NCBI GenBank assembly: GCA_900073065.1
Contig: FJOG01000013.1
Span: forward strand, 1,081,227 to 1,145,226
Reading direction: 5' to 3'
From: Phialocephala subalpina
Lineage: Eukaryota; Ascomycota; Leotiomycetes; Helotiales; Mollisiaceae
Length of the DNA stretch: 64,000 bases
Under the pieces are notes generated by a model. The model had not been told where the DNA came from and ran no database searches. It worked only from the letters and a program-made list of their open reading frames with translations. Numbering within the stretch: the stretch's first letter is position 1; each line of letters opens with the position of its first letter. The translations under genes were made by a program, and so were the position numbers. Below, piece after piece: positions 35,060 through 48,211 of the stretch.

Positions 35060-36721
35060 GAAGTTGTCGGTTTGTTGACAGCCCCTTCAAATCGTGCCAA
35101 TCTTTTCCAACTCGAGTATTTCCAACTTATTTCCTTCCAAAATATTGTTCTTCACGATTGACAGTCGGAAAAAGGTATTCGACGTAAGTGTAATGGGCTT
35201 GAGATGTCAGGTTCGTTCCTTCAGGATGTTAGAATCGAAGGCCAGCCCCTGTCGACCAAGCAACGCCACCACCAATGTACCTCAACGCACCTTGAAACCT
35301 TGAAATCTCCCTTTTCACACTTCTGTAATGGCCGAACGAGTGAGGCCTAGGAATAACGAGAGTATCGAGTATTAGGAAGAAACGATTGAGTATTTGTCGT
35401 GATGTTTGAGCAAGGAAATGAGAGAAATGAGGAGATCATGGACCACCGTGATGCTAGGGCTTTAGTGCAGGGGTTGGCCTTTCTCGTGTTCTGCCCCACA
35501 GCCGAGTGAGCTAAAATGCACTTAAAATAGCAAATTTGCCTCTCCGGACTTTTTGCGCGTGCTGAGAGGTCCACGATCACGAACTTGAAAATGCAAGCTT
35601 TTATATTTTCATATGATATATTTGAATGTCTAGAGGATGATTTGCATGTTGCAGGTACCAACGACGAAGAAAGATAAAGAAAAGACATTTTTCAATTTTC
35701 AAGTCTTGAAAGAAGAACTCAGGGGTTTCCTCGCAGAGACCCCGAGCTGGGGATTTCCCTCTTACGTGAAAAGTATAAATTGACTCTCCGGACCCAATAT
35801 CGTCATCAGCTTCAGGCCAGTGCATTACTCATATGCTCAACGAACTCTTCAAGAGGAGACTGCAGACTCTCATCACTGCTTCATAGAGCGGCCTCTAGTC
35901 AGTATCAGGTGACATTCCCAACATCTCACAGCACGGTCAGCCTCAGCCTCGAGTATCAGCTCTCAGCTGTCCTCCATCTCTTTGCATCTCTCGCCCCGCA
36001 GCTCAAGTCCCTCGCTCTCTCAGCATCTCTCTTTCTACAGCTGTCACAGTTCCTGCCTCTTCCCTGTGGTGGAGTATGATATCTGACATGCCAGCCTCAC
36101 CGACAGATCTTAAGAACCTCATTCCAGCACCATTTTCCCTTTTCGATTTCCACTACCTTCTCGTGACCGCAGGCGTATTGAATTATGTGGATTATGCACA
36201 TTCGGGAGAAGTGATGTGGTGATTCTGACGTGGAAATGAAGCCAAGATACAGAGGAAGCAAAGAAAGATTGGTTATATATAACAGTACTGAGGAGATCCA
36301 AACCTCCAAGGGAAAAGATTGCCTCAAGTGGGAAGTAGATTGTTCGACCAGCCGTAGGTCTTTGGGGCCGGACAGTCCTAATGAAACAGCAAACATACTT
36401 CCATCTTTGTTCATCACTGGATGAAACGACACTTCGGAAAACAGATGAACAGAAACTTGACAACAGAGCATCCTTGAGTCAAGTCTTTGGATTCGTAGTT
36501 GGAGACTTAAGCCTCGTATGCAGCTCCATCAAAGGGCAGACGCCAGATCCCTCCGTCTTGATCGTGTCGGAATAACGCCGGCAAAATCGCTCTAGCACCA
36601 ACGCAAGTAAACGCCATTTCTTCTCCCAGAAGACAATTTTCCCACCATCCATGCAAAGATCCCAGCACGCCCGCGAAAATGGTATCTCACACACTCCAAA
36701 CGCTTAGAATTAATGTCCCGT
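35060..36721. other. intergenic, no supported gene
   Basis: The left part is the promoter of the Ser/Thr-rich protein gene, and the right end is the 3' region of the UspA-domain gene. Overlapping short frames between them (for example 35780-36079 plus, 36097-36471 minus) lack motifs. Confidence 0.45.
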
Positions 36722-38676
36722 CTATGCCAGATCATCGTCGGCGTCTCCATCGGCATCATCGTCAAGAGGAACCCCTCCAGGTGTAGAGCCAGAGCTATCC
36801 GCACTTCCAGTCGAGACTTTTCTACCCCGAGCCAAAGCAGCGGCCTCACCAACTTCCATTTCATGAAGCTTCTTCTTTCTTTCCATTTCTGTTGTTTCGT
36901 CCTCATTGCCTAGCAGCATATGTCCCGGAACTGCTTCGAATTCGCCCTCGTCGTCGTCGTCTTCGCCTTCACTACTTTCGTCTGCACTCGCTGCGGCATT
37001 GTCGACATGAATTTTGGGACTCTTCATCACCATGCCAGGACTCGAGGGTCTTGATTCTGGGGATAGGCTGCCAGTCGTTGCTTCGCTCTTTGCTGAGTCG
37101 ACTTTGCTTAATTTCCTGCTGCTACGCTCGCTTTCTGGGACATAAGGTTTGAGGGTTGGGTCGAAATGAGCTGGGAGTCCGAGAGCTAGAAGATTAGGAG
37201 TCAGCCATTGTCCAGGGAATCAAGGAGTCTTTGAAGCTTGGTGATCTTACCTGCTGCAACTTCATGGGCCTCAACATCAGGCTCGTTCGTTGTCTCGAAC
37301 ACGCTATTGCTCCTCGAACTAACAGCCGTCTCATGCTCGTCGATGCCACTTTCCTTTAATATCCTAGCATACTCTTGCCGAGTTGAATCTGCCCCTCTCT
37401 TCTCCTTCTTCTTCAGTCTCTTTTCCGTTGGTCTGACTACAACGACAGGAATCGGCGAGTACTGTAGACACCACTTCGAGAATGAGTTGCGTTGGTTGAC
37501 AAGACCTGCGAATCCTCCCAAACTTCGTCCTTTGGTTCCGACAATGAGCATGGCAGGTTCGTAGAGGGCAATCTGCAGAGATGTAATGTTAACAGAGCTT
37601 CCTTTCCTAAGCCGGTCGTGAAAGGGTACATACCATTTTCCCAAACGTCGTCGAGAGTTTGCCAACAGCATATTCCAGGACAATGCTGATTGCCTTGTTC
37701 ATATCACTGCGTTTCTGGATCTCCGCCATGATCTTCTTTGCATCCTTCTGGTAATCCCTGCGTTCGACATTCCGATCCTGAACATTTTTATTGTCCTTGT
37801 CAACCACTCTGAGGCAGATGACCTCGTCCCCATCGTCTACCAATTCCTCCAGCAACCATGACAGTGCGATGTCGGAGTACTCATTTTCGTCTATGCCGAC
37901 CATGAACGTGCGAGATCGTCTCTTGAATTGGTAGCCCTTGTGCTTAACATTGAGAGTGAAGGAGATGGTGTTCTTCTCAGTCGGCTCGCCGCCAGCAAAG
38001 TTGTCGAACGATACATGACTTTGGAATCTACTATTGTCCGAATCTTCAGTCAGTGCCATTGTCCATATAGATTAGTTGCAGAGCAAGGGCATAAATAGGA
38101 AATTTAAGCAAGCGCACAGCTCCCCACATGCGCGATATAGCAGCAATAGTGGAAGGTACGAAGGTGGGGTAGTCTGTCACCCGCGTTGTTCATTTTGGCC
38201 GTCTCTCCGGTATAAGCGACCTCGAGGCTGAATCGCGTTGGTGGAGAGGCGTGTGATTTGGTAGATCCCGCCGGTATAAATTAAACCGAGCCTCAGAGCT
38301 GGAACATTTTCTTTTTGATCCAAACCGCAGCGAGAGAAGGGGATGAAAGAGAGAAGACTCACGGTCCTGCGGGAGGAGAGCGGTCTCGAATCCGAGATGA
38401 ATGCTTCGCCTTTGTGGCACCGGTTGGCTTAGGAACACCATTGGACTTGAAGGAGACGCTTGATGATGAATGGTGAAGACTGAGTGTTTTCGGCCGGACG
38501 TGATCTGCTTTGACATGCTCGATGATGGGATCAAGACGAGCCGATGCGAAGGAGGTCGAAGAGCCGTTCGTTCCGGGCAGCGTCAGTGGTGAGATGGGCG
38601 GCGACGATTCTGAAGCAGCATGCGCAACAGGAGGGCTGGAGTTGGGAGATTGAGATAGCGACCCGTCCGACGACAT
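36722..38676 (-). CDS. universal stress protein (UspA) domain protein
   Basis: Exons 38676-38363, 38227-38160, 38043-37634, 37572-37251 and 37185-36722 keep frame throughout and give 525 residues. The first 140 residues are Ser/Pro-rich and disordered. The Usp fold begins at SRTFMVGIDENEYSDIALSW (beta-1 and helix), continues through EVICLRVVD, and reaches the nucleotide-loop region MLIVGTKGRSLGGF and SPIPVVVVRP. The long C-terminus has a basic KRLKKKEKRG stretch, phosphorylatable Ser-rich segments and an acidic DEDDDDEGEF-like tail. Exon 2 was chosen because it alone restores frame between the disordered start and the Usp domain. Fungal proteins of this type are mostly uncharacterised; ATP binding is plausible, not shown. 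Confidence 0.8.
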
Positions 38677-39374
38677 CGTGATTAGCTCTTAACCTTTCAA
38701 ACGCGTTCGCCTTCTCAAGCTTGAGCCTCGTAAGACTGCGGTTGATTGAGATTGATGGAACAACATCGACTTTGGCTGACCGTGTTTTGGGTTGGAATGG
38801 GGACGAAATTTTAAGAAGCCTTGCCTTCGAATATTAGCCTAGCCGAGCTCATGATATCGGAAGGCGGTGGCTTCGTCACACCAACACCACAGTAAGGTGC
38901 TTATCAAATCAACGACGGTTGACAGAAAGCACAAGAGTTGTCAACAGAGATGGAACCCTGTTGATGTGGGAAGTTTTGATGCGTCGCAGTCATCGGTGTG
39001 TTGAATAAATCCTGTGCAGAGGCAAGCAGGTAGCCCAAGCTAGGCGAAAAGCTCAGCCGCGCGCTGCTTTCCCAGCCTTGTCATTTACTGTGGGATCAGT
39101 GAATTTCACATGGGACAAAATCATGCGATGAGCTACATAATTCTTCAAAACAAAACGATCTTGGGGTTTCGCATTCACGTTTCATTTGTCTATGTATCTC
39201 AATGTACTGTACTCAACGTAAGCCATCATCTCGATGCCTTCATCACGGAGTCCGAAGACCGCTTTTCCCCATACGCCATTACCATGCAAAGGCCCCAAAC
39301 CCCAGGATAAAAGAAAAGCGTGCTTCGTTATCTAGTATGTTCGGGCCAGATTACGGAGGTACCAGTCAACCAGC
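38677..39374. other. intergenic between UspA-domain gene and eIF3l
   Basis: Promoter of the UspA-domain gene and 3' region of the eIF3l gene, both on the minus strand. The short plus-strand frames are not convincing. Confidence 0.5.
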
Positions 39375-40861
39375 TTACGACCGACCTTTGCCTCTGAAAT
39401 ATGGATCAAATCCTGGGGTGCGTATTAGCTGGTGATATTCCTGTTGGATGGTGCAATACTTACCCCTTGCATGGCGTAATCGAGATCATTGGAGTTGACC
39501 ACCTCACCATCCAGAAGTCCGTTATCGGTCCATCTAATCTGCCTGCTTCTCTGCTTGTTGACCAGTAACCATCCCCTCAACTTCTCTGGCTCGACCTCAA
39601 GGAACCCTGCCAACTTCTTCAGATCCATGGTGGTGTAGAGTCGGAGGTAGGACTTGACAGTTGGGCTCCACATGTTCGTCTTGACTTCATCCATGAAGAT
39701 GGCCAAGTGGTGCTCAAGAGGGTCGACATTGAGCTCTGGATTGTCGAAGTCGGGAGGTGTGGGAGAGATGAACTTGGGGCATGAAGAACGGAAAAGCTCC
39801 TCAAAGATTGGAAGAGACTCTGGTCCACCACGTTGTAACTTCAAGAGCTGGTCGCCATACTTCTCACGGAGAGCAGTGTGGATGGTATCATCGAGCCTGG
39901 TTGGGTGGAAAGCCACGCATATAGCAATCAAAGCGTACATCTGGTCGTTCTTCTTCGAGATAGAGTCGTACTGGGCGTTCTTCTGGAAGTTCTTGGTTCG
40001 AGAGACGTAGATGAGGATGTGGCTGAACATGCGGATGGCATCTGCGTATCGGCGCATCATCATGTAGGAGAATCCCACATAGTAGTAGGTTGTGAAGTGT
40101 GCAGCCATGACTCGGGCAAACATAGCCTTCTTGTTGAGCTCAATATCATCAAGAGTCTTCAGTGCGAGGCTGAAGTCTCCCAACAAGCAGTGAACTCTCA
40201 GCAGACCAATGATGGAGAAATATCCAAGCATTCGGTACAACGACTTGGAACCGTAGTCACCAGCCACTGCCATGGGCTCCTCATTACGCTTCATCGCAGC
40301 CAGCTGTTCGTTGATCTGAGATCTTTGGATAAGGGAGTATAGGACGTTGAGAACGCTGTAGCATCCCCAGGTGTTCGGTGCTTCGCGGAGGATCGTAATT
40401 TCTTCTTCATTGTTGCCCTGGCGTGCGACGCGGTTTCGGTACGAGCAGAACGAGTTGAATTGGTAGATAAATTCGTCGATAACATCCCAAGCCCAGTAAT
40501 ACTATTTTCAAGGTCAGCAGAGGTTCTTTACAAGGATCTGCGGGGCACGCACAGAAGGAGGTTCCAAGTCAACTGGTCCGTCGGAGTTCAAGATGAAGTG
40601 GAACAAGCTGCAGTAGTTATCATAGCTGGCAAACTTGACCTCGAGAGGAGCTGAGAAGTCGAGAGGCTGTGCCGCCGCCGCAAGTCTTGACTGAATGTCA
40701 TCGGTCTGTTGTGCCATGCTCATCGAGTTGACCTGCTCCAATTCTTCCATCCCCTCATACTGAATTTGTTCACGGTAATCTGCAGCGAGAGCCTCCTCCT
40801 CGACATCAGAGTCATCGTCTATGGCCCGCGCCGGAGCACCGCCGTTCTGGAAGGTACTCAT
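39375..40861 (-). CDS. eukaryotic translation initiation factor 3 subunit L
   Basis: A PCI-domain subunit of eIF3, which binds the 40S ribosome during initiation. Exons 40861-40553, 40501-39464 and 39428-39375 give 466 residues, the usual fungal length. The N-terminus is acidic (DDDSDVEEEALAADYREQI). The body contains landmark helices YYWAWDVIDEFIYQFNSF, YRMLGYFSIIGLLRVHCLLG and FTTYYYVGFSYMMMRRYADA. The PCI region near the end includes YLRLYTTMDLKKLAGFLEV and IRWTDNGLLDGEVVNSNDLD. The small last exon codes LIRTPGFDPYFRGKGRS. Reading through the second intron instead would give a slightly different C-terminus. Confidence 0.93.
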
Positions 40862-41436
40862 CTCGTATTCTTTGCCGTGGTGTCGCGACGTGTTGAAGTG
40901 GAGGACGATGGTGGGGTTAGATTGTCAAAAGTCTCAAAATTCGGTTATTTTTTGGTGCCCTATTTTTTGTGTGGTCGACGTCGGAAACTTGGACGTAGAT
41001 CGCAATCAGTGAAAGACGCCCTTGACAACTGAAGGATTTGAGATTGACAGATACGCCGTCGAGATTATTCCTCTACTTGACCCAACTCAAAGGGAGGATT
41101 CAATTTCTTGAAGATTTCAACAGTGCTTTCACGTGACCCACACTTTGATACATTTTTTGTCGTTAAAATTTCTCCAAAGTTAACTTGAGATTGATCTCAT
41201 TATTTGGTTTCCCTCTCCTTACGAAAACAAATGGTATCTTTTTCTCAGAGTATAGAGACACGGGCTTGCCGTTGCTCAAGTATATCAACCTCAGTAGCTA
41301 ACAAAAGGTATTACCAATAGCACAGTAGAAGAAAATTCATGTACGTCGTGAAGCATAACCGTCTAACCCTAGAGATCCTTTCCAGAAAACACGAAACCCA
41401 GCGCCGTTTCTCCCAAACCTGATATCCAAAAGCCCT
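40862..41436. other. intergenic, promoter of eIF3l and 3' end of the b561 gene
   Basis: No open frame of merit is present in this interval. Confidence 0.5.
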
Positions 41437-42851
41437 TCATCCATACATCGGCCTTGGCGCGGCGACATTTTCGCGGGGGAAGGATAGATTAAGAGGACTG
41501 CCATTCTGATAAGAAACAGATCGTCTCATCATCTCAGTGCTGTCGTGACGTTGCTTGTCCATGAAAATAGCTTCACCGGTCTCTCCCTCGAGCTTATTCT
41601 TGCTCTTGATGAAAGCGAGGGCGATGACAACCATCCACAATGACCACATGACAGCGGCCACGACACCATATGCGATCTCGCCCTTGACGGTATTACCAGA
41701 AAGCTGAAGCCCAAGTCCTCCGTTAATGATGCCAAGAGTAATAACAGCTCGACCCCACCACACATGCGGATATGTGGCAGCGTTTGGTCGACCAACTCGC
41801 TTGTACAGCAGGTGATGAGTGAGACCGGAGATAGGCTGCAGAAGTAGAGCTCCTACAACTGCAATTCCAATGATGGAGTGTACTTCGTCAAGTTGCTGTG
41901 AGACTACTGCAATCCATACACCCATACCCATGCTGGCAAGGACGATGACATATGTGAAGGTCATCCAGCCAGCATGGAACCAGACAAGTCCTGGGAAAGA
42001 CAGCACTCGGATACCCATGGCTCCAATAGGGAAGAACATCACGAATGCAATTGGAGCCATGATTGCATGAGCCTTCCTCACATTTGCGAAGTTCGCCGGA
42101 ATCCGAGGTTCCCCACCACCAGATGAGTCTGAGTCTGAGGAGTCGGAGTTGCTTCCCGATGATGAGGTTGATGTTGCTGTGGAGGTCAAGAAGGGGTTGT
42201 CGCTGCTACCGCCTGCAGCGCTCTGGAGATTGAATGTCGTATCACCATAGCTACTGTGTTGAGCAAGATTGGCGGAAACATCGTCTGATGAAACTGCAGA
42301 TCCAGACTTGTACGCATAGATCCATTTGGAAGCCGTATCGGTGAGGCTCATAGATCCTCCAGACCAACTGTTGCAATTTGAGCCTATGAATGTCAGTTGA
42401 CGCCATTAAGATAGTATGAGTTGACTTACATCTGACATTGGCAGTCATGATGTTGTTCGAGATCCCCGAGCCGGCTAGCAACGTTACCTCGGCGGTGGTG
42501 TCTGACTTGGGTTGTGTGTTTCCAGAACCAAGGCGGGGTGAAAGTGTTACATTGTCCCCCGCAGCGTTGGCATAGATCATGAAGATGTTTGCTCCTGTCA
42601 TCGACGATCCCTGGCCTAGGCCGATCCAAGACATTGATGAAGGGCCGGTGATTTGAAAGTATATATCTCCAGAACCACTGGAGGCCGTTGTAGCTGGGAC
42701 ATTGACTGCATAGCAAACGCCACCGGATGGGCAATATGTTGCATTTTGAGCAAGGACAGAAGAAGCTGTTCATAATCAGTAATGAAAAACATAACTGAAG
42801 CTCAAGATACACACCCAAAGCCAGGGCTCCGAAGAAATACGAGAAATGCAT
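41437..42851 (-). CDS. DOMON (CDH-type cytochrome) plus cytochrome b561 membrane protein
   Basis: Exons 42851-42815, 42765-42430 and 42383-41437 give 439 residues. A signal peptide (MHFSYFFGALALASSVLA) precedes an extracellular DOMON/CDH-cytochrome-like domain with YCPSGGVCYAVNVP, SSMSWIGLGQGSSMTG and IFMIYANAAGDNVTLSPR. A Ser/Asp linker leads into a b561 core with HAIMAPIAFVMFFPIGAMG, WFHAGWM, HSIIGIAVVGALLLQPISG and YPHVWWGRAVITLG, whose conserved His residues would bind two hemes across the membrane. It probably passes electrons across the plasma membrane, for example to metal ions or extracellular acceptors. The partner is unknown. The two introns near the start each restore frame exactly. 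Confidence 0.88.
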
Positions 42852-44247
42852 GTTTGATGGACTTGATGAGCATACAATATCAATTGAGCGTTGACCAACT
42901 GGTCAAACGTGCAGAGAGCAGTCGACTATCAAGTACTCCGTCACCAAGGCCAAGAAAGCGCATCCATCTAGGCATATCGACATCTGGGATCAAGGCGAGG
43001 CGCTGCCAGTAGGCTGGAAGTAGTGGAGAATTCGCGTGAACCATGGTAGCCCAAGACTTATCGGGACATGGATAGAGATTAAGTGCAGTTTTAAAACAAA
43101 GTCGATCGGGGAATAACAGCCATCACTAAAGGCACCATCCTGAGCTAGCTTACCACGACATCGAGAAGGATTGGATGAAGTAGTATTCAGGTGGTGAGAG
43201 TTATACTTGGCATACAAGGATCGATCCTTGTGCTATGAGTCCCATACACCGTATGTCACAATGAAAAGTAAGAAAGGGCCGCGCGGTCTCAAACACTTCA
43301 GCAACTTCAGCAATGCTCAATTACCTACGCCCAGAAATTTTCAAGGGCGATACAATTCTTTGCGACAATGCGCCTTGCGGGCCATTGCATGTATTCTGCC
43401 ACCCTCAGATGTTGATTGACGGTACCGGTAGTGCATGGGTCGTCGATCGAGAATGGAGACACCCCACTTGCCCGAAACTGCTGGCTTGCAGCTGCAAGTT
43501 GACTTCATGGCCGTCGTTGAACACAATCGCAGATCACAATCAGAGTTTGTATCGAGTCTAATCGCTCCGGGTGGTAGTTGGGCTGGCGGTTGCGGCACTC
43601 GATCAGACGTCGAGGAGTTGTTATCTGCAAGGGAGAAGTCGGGCCGCATTAAGAATAGCTTCGTAACCCTAAAGTGGCGGGGAGTAGGAGTACGTCTCCG
43701 CCCAGGCCCAAAACGACCCACGTCAGGATTCGAGAGAGACATATCAACTGTGTTGAGTGACATTCCCTCCCGTCTTCACTCCACGCCATCGTCCGTACCT
43801 TTATAACGACAGCTGCCTCTATGGGACCAAGGAATCAATTACCCAATGAGAAGCTTCGGGATTGTCAGCCACAAACACATATTACTACATTTGACAAGGG
43901 ACCATCGCTGTCATCTGGATTGATGGTTGGACGAACTGAAGGTCATGCAGATTTGGCAGGTCAGAACGTTTTCGGACCTCTGCTCGTGTAGATAGTGTCG
44001 TGGTACGTCAGTTATCCTCTCGAAACACGCCTCTTTCTGTTGAGTATCCTCTATCTAGAAAGTTTGGCGTTTTTCGTCATGCTATCCTGATCTCTTTGAC
44101 CAATGCCTTCATCTTCTCGAAGCCTCCCCCGTTCTACAATTTCGGCTCCGCCTCCTTTCGTACGCGTTCTGTCATGATTTTCACGTTTTCTGGATGCTTG
44201 GTTTCTGTTGGCAAGTAAGCAGATGAGGATCGAGTCAGGGAAAATAG
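42852..44247. other. intergenic left of the minisatellite
   Basis: Promoter of the b561 gene, then open frames on both strands (for example 43341-43763) without recognisable domains. Confidence 0.45.
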
Positions 44248-44399
44248 TAAAGATGTAAAGATGTAAAGATGTAAAGATGTAAAGATGTAAAGATGTAAAG
44301 ATGTAAAGATGTAAAGATGTAAAGATGTAAAGATGTAAAGATGTAAAGATGTAAAGATGTAAAGATGTAAAGATGTAAAGATGTAAAGATGTAAAGATG
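44248..44399. repeat. minisatellite, 19 copies of an 8-bp unit
   Basis: The unit TAAAGATG repeats without interruption for 152 bases. Because 8 is not a multiple of 3, every frame is traversed; on the minus strand this yields a repetitive FTSLHLYI peptide in open frames that I regard as spurious. Confidence 0.96.
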
Positions 44400-45799
44400 A
44401 ATGACGATATGTCTTCGACGAGAATTCGTGAACAATTCTGCAAGAAAATCCTTCGACCTGTAGCCATTGTGTTGTCAGTGCCGCACTGCATCTTCCCTTC
44501 TCATATCAACAGGTTGATGAAACGGATGAAGTGCATCTGCATCTTTATCTCAAACCCTGCAAAGCCATTTTCTTGGTTGCACAACCTGAGGTCGAGACAG
44601 GAAATGTAGTTTCCCATCCCAACAATCTGGTCACATGATCTTAATTCGAGGCCTTCACTGGATCTCCTCCAGGAAGAGTCCAAAGTAAGGATCTGCAATA
44701 TAATCCGCCATTAGGTTGTTGATAAACCTTACGCCAGACACTTCGATGAAGTAACGGGAGAGGATTATCACATCATCCATCAGCCGAGGCGTGAAATGGT
44801 GTACTGCCAAGCAGTCATTGTAACTTGATAGAATCTCTACAAAGCAATCAAATCATTAGAAAGCTTACTGTGATTCGATAGGCAACACAGATAGCTTTTT
44901 CAATGTCAAATTAAGATATAATCTTCAACTGCCGAATACTTGACCCCCACGATTGAAACAAGGTGTAGAAAATGACGGGACTGTTGAAAGGTTACGCTAT
45001 CTGCAACCGCTTTCTGAATGATATCTTCTCCACAGGATCAATGTTTCCAGCAGAACGACTCTTCCCCTACTACTGTAGAAGACTTCCCCGCAACAACCGA
45101 TCATCACTAGTGATTCGGCTAATGGAAACCCGGACAAGTGCACAAGTAGTACAAGCAAACCAGGCTGAATCCCTTCGATAACAAGCTTTTAGTCAGTAAA
45201 TGATTGGACGAACCGGTGTTAAAACAGTAACAGAAGCTTGTCTTTTAACGGGCGTTGTTCCTAAAATACAGGCCTGGAACACAAACCGTCGATTGGTAAG
45301 GGCCGGGCCGAGGTACCAGTACCAAGGCAATGATTTTGAGGGTAAGGAACACAAGCGCAAATTGAATCAGTTTGGAGACACAAACGAAAGCGCCGACACT
45401 TTGGCAACGTGACCAGCCATAATTTACGCCCTCGACTCGCTTTTGAGACGAATGTCTGGACTGTGACTGCTCGAGCACACTCATGCTACAAGTGGGTAAT
45501 CTCCGAGAGAGAACGGGAGGAGTTGGCTCTAGAAACGTAGGAAGGAGGATGGGAAATTGGTGGAGATAATTGTAGCTTCCTGAAGGTTCAGACAAGATTC
45601 TTTAGATAATAAAGCATTTTAAATGAATGTCTGGAAAAATGAGGAGGATTCGTGATGGCCCGCAGGAAAAGGAGGTTCGAGCTCTAGGGTCCACTTTAAA
45701 TAAGGTTGCATTAGCGCCAAACCTTGATCGCGAGAAACACTCGACCACCATCATTTTGAGAGCCAGCCGATAAGCTTTTTGCTTACCACCATTGTGGGA
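44400..45799. other. intergenic right of the minisatellite
   Basis: No gene is supported. The right end holds the promoter and leader of the Nrd1-like gene. Confidence 0.45.
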
Positions 45800-47560
45800 A
45801 TGGACAATATGGACAAGATGGGGACTGTCACCCTCGATAAGGTATGTCCCCCGGGAAGATTCCCCTCTCTCTGCCATTCCTTGTGCTCTGAGACATAGGC
45901 CACCAGGCCTATGTGTATCGACCCCAGTCCCAATAGAGCTCGTACTTCCTCGCACAAATCCAAAGAGGTTTGCTAACCCAAGATCTTGTATGCTAGGCAT
46001 ATTTCGAGACGTTAATGCGCAAGTAAGGACGATACCCTATTAATAAACGCAAATTTTGGTGCGGCGTGCTGCAATCTGAGATGGAAAGCTAACAATCTTT
46101 CCTCTCTGCAAACAGAGCCCAATTCCATACTGGCGGAGTGGATTTTTCTACCCCTCTTCATATTCCAACTGTCACGATCCCCAAAACCGATCATGACAAC
46201 TTGCTGAGCTCTGCTCGTCAGTATGGTATGTTATGCCCCTCCTTCGCGGGGTCATTTTGGCTTGTAATTGGAAAGCAAACTGAACTCTATAGCAAACTTA
46301 CGACGCAACCTGTTTAGAGGTGGCATTGCTGAAGAAACCCTTGCTGTAAGACTATCTGCCTTTCGCCCTATCGTCATCAAGATGGTTTGCTAAAACTCGA
46401 CACAGATCTTGATCAAAGACGATTCTCCAGCTATCGAAAATGGCGGCAAAACTACCATCGTGGATGAAAGCTTGGAGGGCGGATCCTTCTTTACGCAACA
46501 ATCTACATCTTTGAACTCAGGAGCAGGGACTCAAGACTACACCTTCGGACGAAATGCCAACTACACTCCGCGAAGTGACTTTCGGCCTCGAGAGAACAAT
46601 ACCAATGGCAATTATAATGGCAATGGAAATGGAAACGGCTTCCATAACCATTCGCACAATAATGATGAATATGGCTTCATGGCAGATGGACCTGATGGCT
46701 TCTATGACGAGGGAAGTGGAAACAACGATTCTCAGCCTCGTCGTCAACGCCAGCAATACGATAAGTTTGCCAAGAGAACGATGCTCCTTGCAAATCTCCC
46801 AGAGAACACCACTCATGCCGACGTTGCAGATGCGGTGAGAGGTGGAATGCTGCTTGATTTATACCTTCGCAACCATGACCGTACTGCGAGCATTTCCTTC
46901 TTGGAAGAGGGTGCAGCACAGGGATTCTTCTCTCACGTCAAGCGTCATGATCTCTACATCAAGGGAAAGAGGGTACGGCGGGCCTTCCCCGTCGTTTTGC
47001 AGAAACTGACTTCATTTAGGTCGAGATCCGATGGAACGATCGCCAATTCATTCTCCCTGGTCACGTAGCTAACAAGATCTCCATTGGAGCTACTCGAAAC
47101 CTAGTAATCTACAACTGCAACCCTAAGCATACTGAAGAACGCATTCGGGAGGACTTGGAGCATATTCACAATCTGGTTGTCATCAAGGTCACATTCAGCG
47201 ACCAAAATTGCTACATCTCCACCAACTCTGTTCATAACGCTATGTTCGCTCGTACTTGTATGATGAGTCGCTCGTAAGTCAAGATCATGTTGATGGGCGG
47301 CTCCTTGGCTAACATGCTCCAGTCTCTACAAGGGTTCGAAGATTGAATGGGACAATGACGAGTGTGCCGCACCACTGGAACGACCATTGCAAACTCACAG
47401 AGAGAATCTCCCAGCCAAGAAGAAGACCGCAGCTCCGATGAATCGTTTCCAACTCCTGAATATGGACGATGAAGAGAACGGCTCCTTAGATGATGACGAC
47501 GAGAACGACGCTAGCGGTATCACTCTACCCTCAGTTCTTAAGGCTGGCCTCGCCGTCTAA
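45800..47560 (+). CDS. nrd1: RNA-binding protein, Nrd1-like (negative regulator of differentiation type)
   Basis: Seven exons (45800-45841, 45997-46022, 46116-46225, 46293-46345, 46406-46972, 47020-47273, 47323-47560) stay in frame for 429 residues. The N-terminus TVTLDKAYFETLMRKAQFHT matches the conserved start of filamentous-fungal Nrd1-like proteins. An Asn/Gly/Tyr-rich linker follows. Then come two RRM-like domains: the first with TMLLANLPENTTHADVADAV and ASISFLEEGAAQGFFSHV, the second with RNLVIYNCNPKHTEERIRED and CYISTNSVHNAMFA. The end is acidic (DDEENGSLDDDDEND). In fission yeast Nrd1 binds mRNAs controlling differentiation; here that role is inferred. Exon 2 is only 26 bases but is required for frame and homology. 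Confidence 0.75.
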
Positions 47561-48211
47561 ACATCGTCCTTGGGTGGTCTGCTATCGGAAGAACAGCGGC
47601 TCCAATCTGGCAAGGGTTCTGAGCTTGGTTTGTGTAATTATTACGATTTTTCTTACTCGATGTTCCGTTCTCCTTAGGCCCAAGGATTGTCTTGGTCTGG
47701 CGTTGGTGGGAGTTCTCGTCGTCGATATGTGGTGGTAGTCATTTGTAGATACCCCGCAGTTTTTGGTATTGGTCTTTCTGCGGGCTCCGGGATACCCAAA
47801 AAATTGCATTTGAAGTTTCCGGCTGGGTGGGCTTGCTTTGGGCAAAGGGAGCAGTAATGCTTGTAGATGCAGTCATCACGGTGAACAAGTAGATGATAAA
47901 GGTCTGGGAGACTGTCGATAGGAGACCAGAATAGAGATTTGACTTTGGTGTCTTGAACAATAACTGTCCATTTCTCTGACAATGATGCCTCACTACCAAA
48001 AATGCCAAGCTGAGGTAATAGCGTGGCGATCACCAGAACCCCTGGAAAGACCCGGCCCGCCGCGGATAAGGAGCAGCGAGGCTGACGACAGTGGCACGGT
48101 TTCACCACATTCGGCCTCACCTTGATTCCCTAGAACCATTACTCACAACACTCTGTCCATCAAATACAATGTGATCTCGGGCCATCGACTTAGGCCTGCC
48201 GAATCACTTCA
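47561..48211. other. intergenic between Nrd1-like and GPHR genes
   Basis: Terminator of one gene and promoter of the next. Minus-strand open frames here overlap each other and have no motif. Confidence 0.5.

Noticed and set aside
39654..40342. Plus-strand frames opposite eIF3l
   Set aside because: Shadows of the strongly conserved eIF3l coding sequence on the other strand.
44051..44491. Minus-strand open frames with repeated FTSLHLYI
   Set aside because: Produced entirely by the 8-bp minisatellite being open in several frames.
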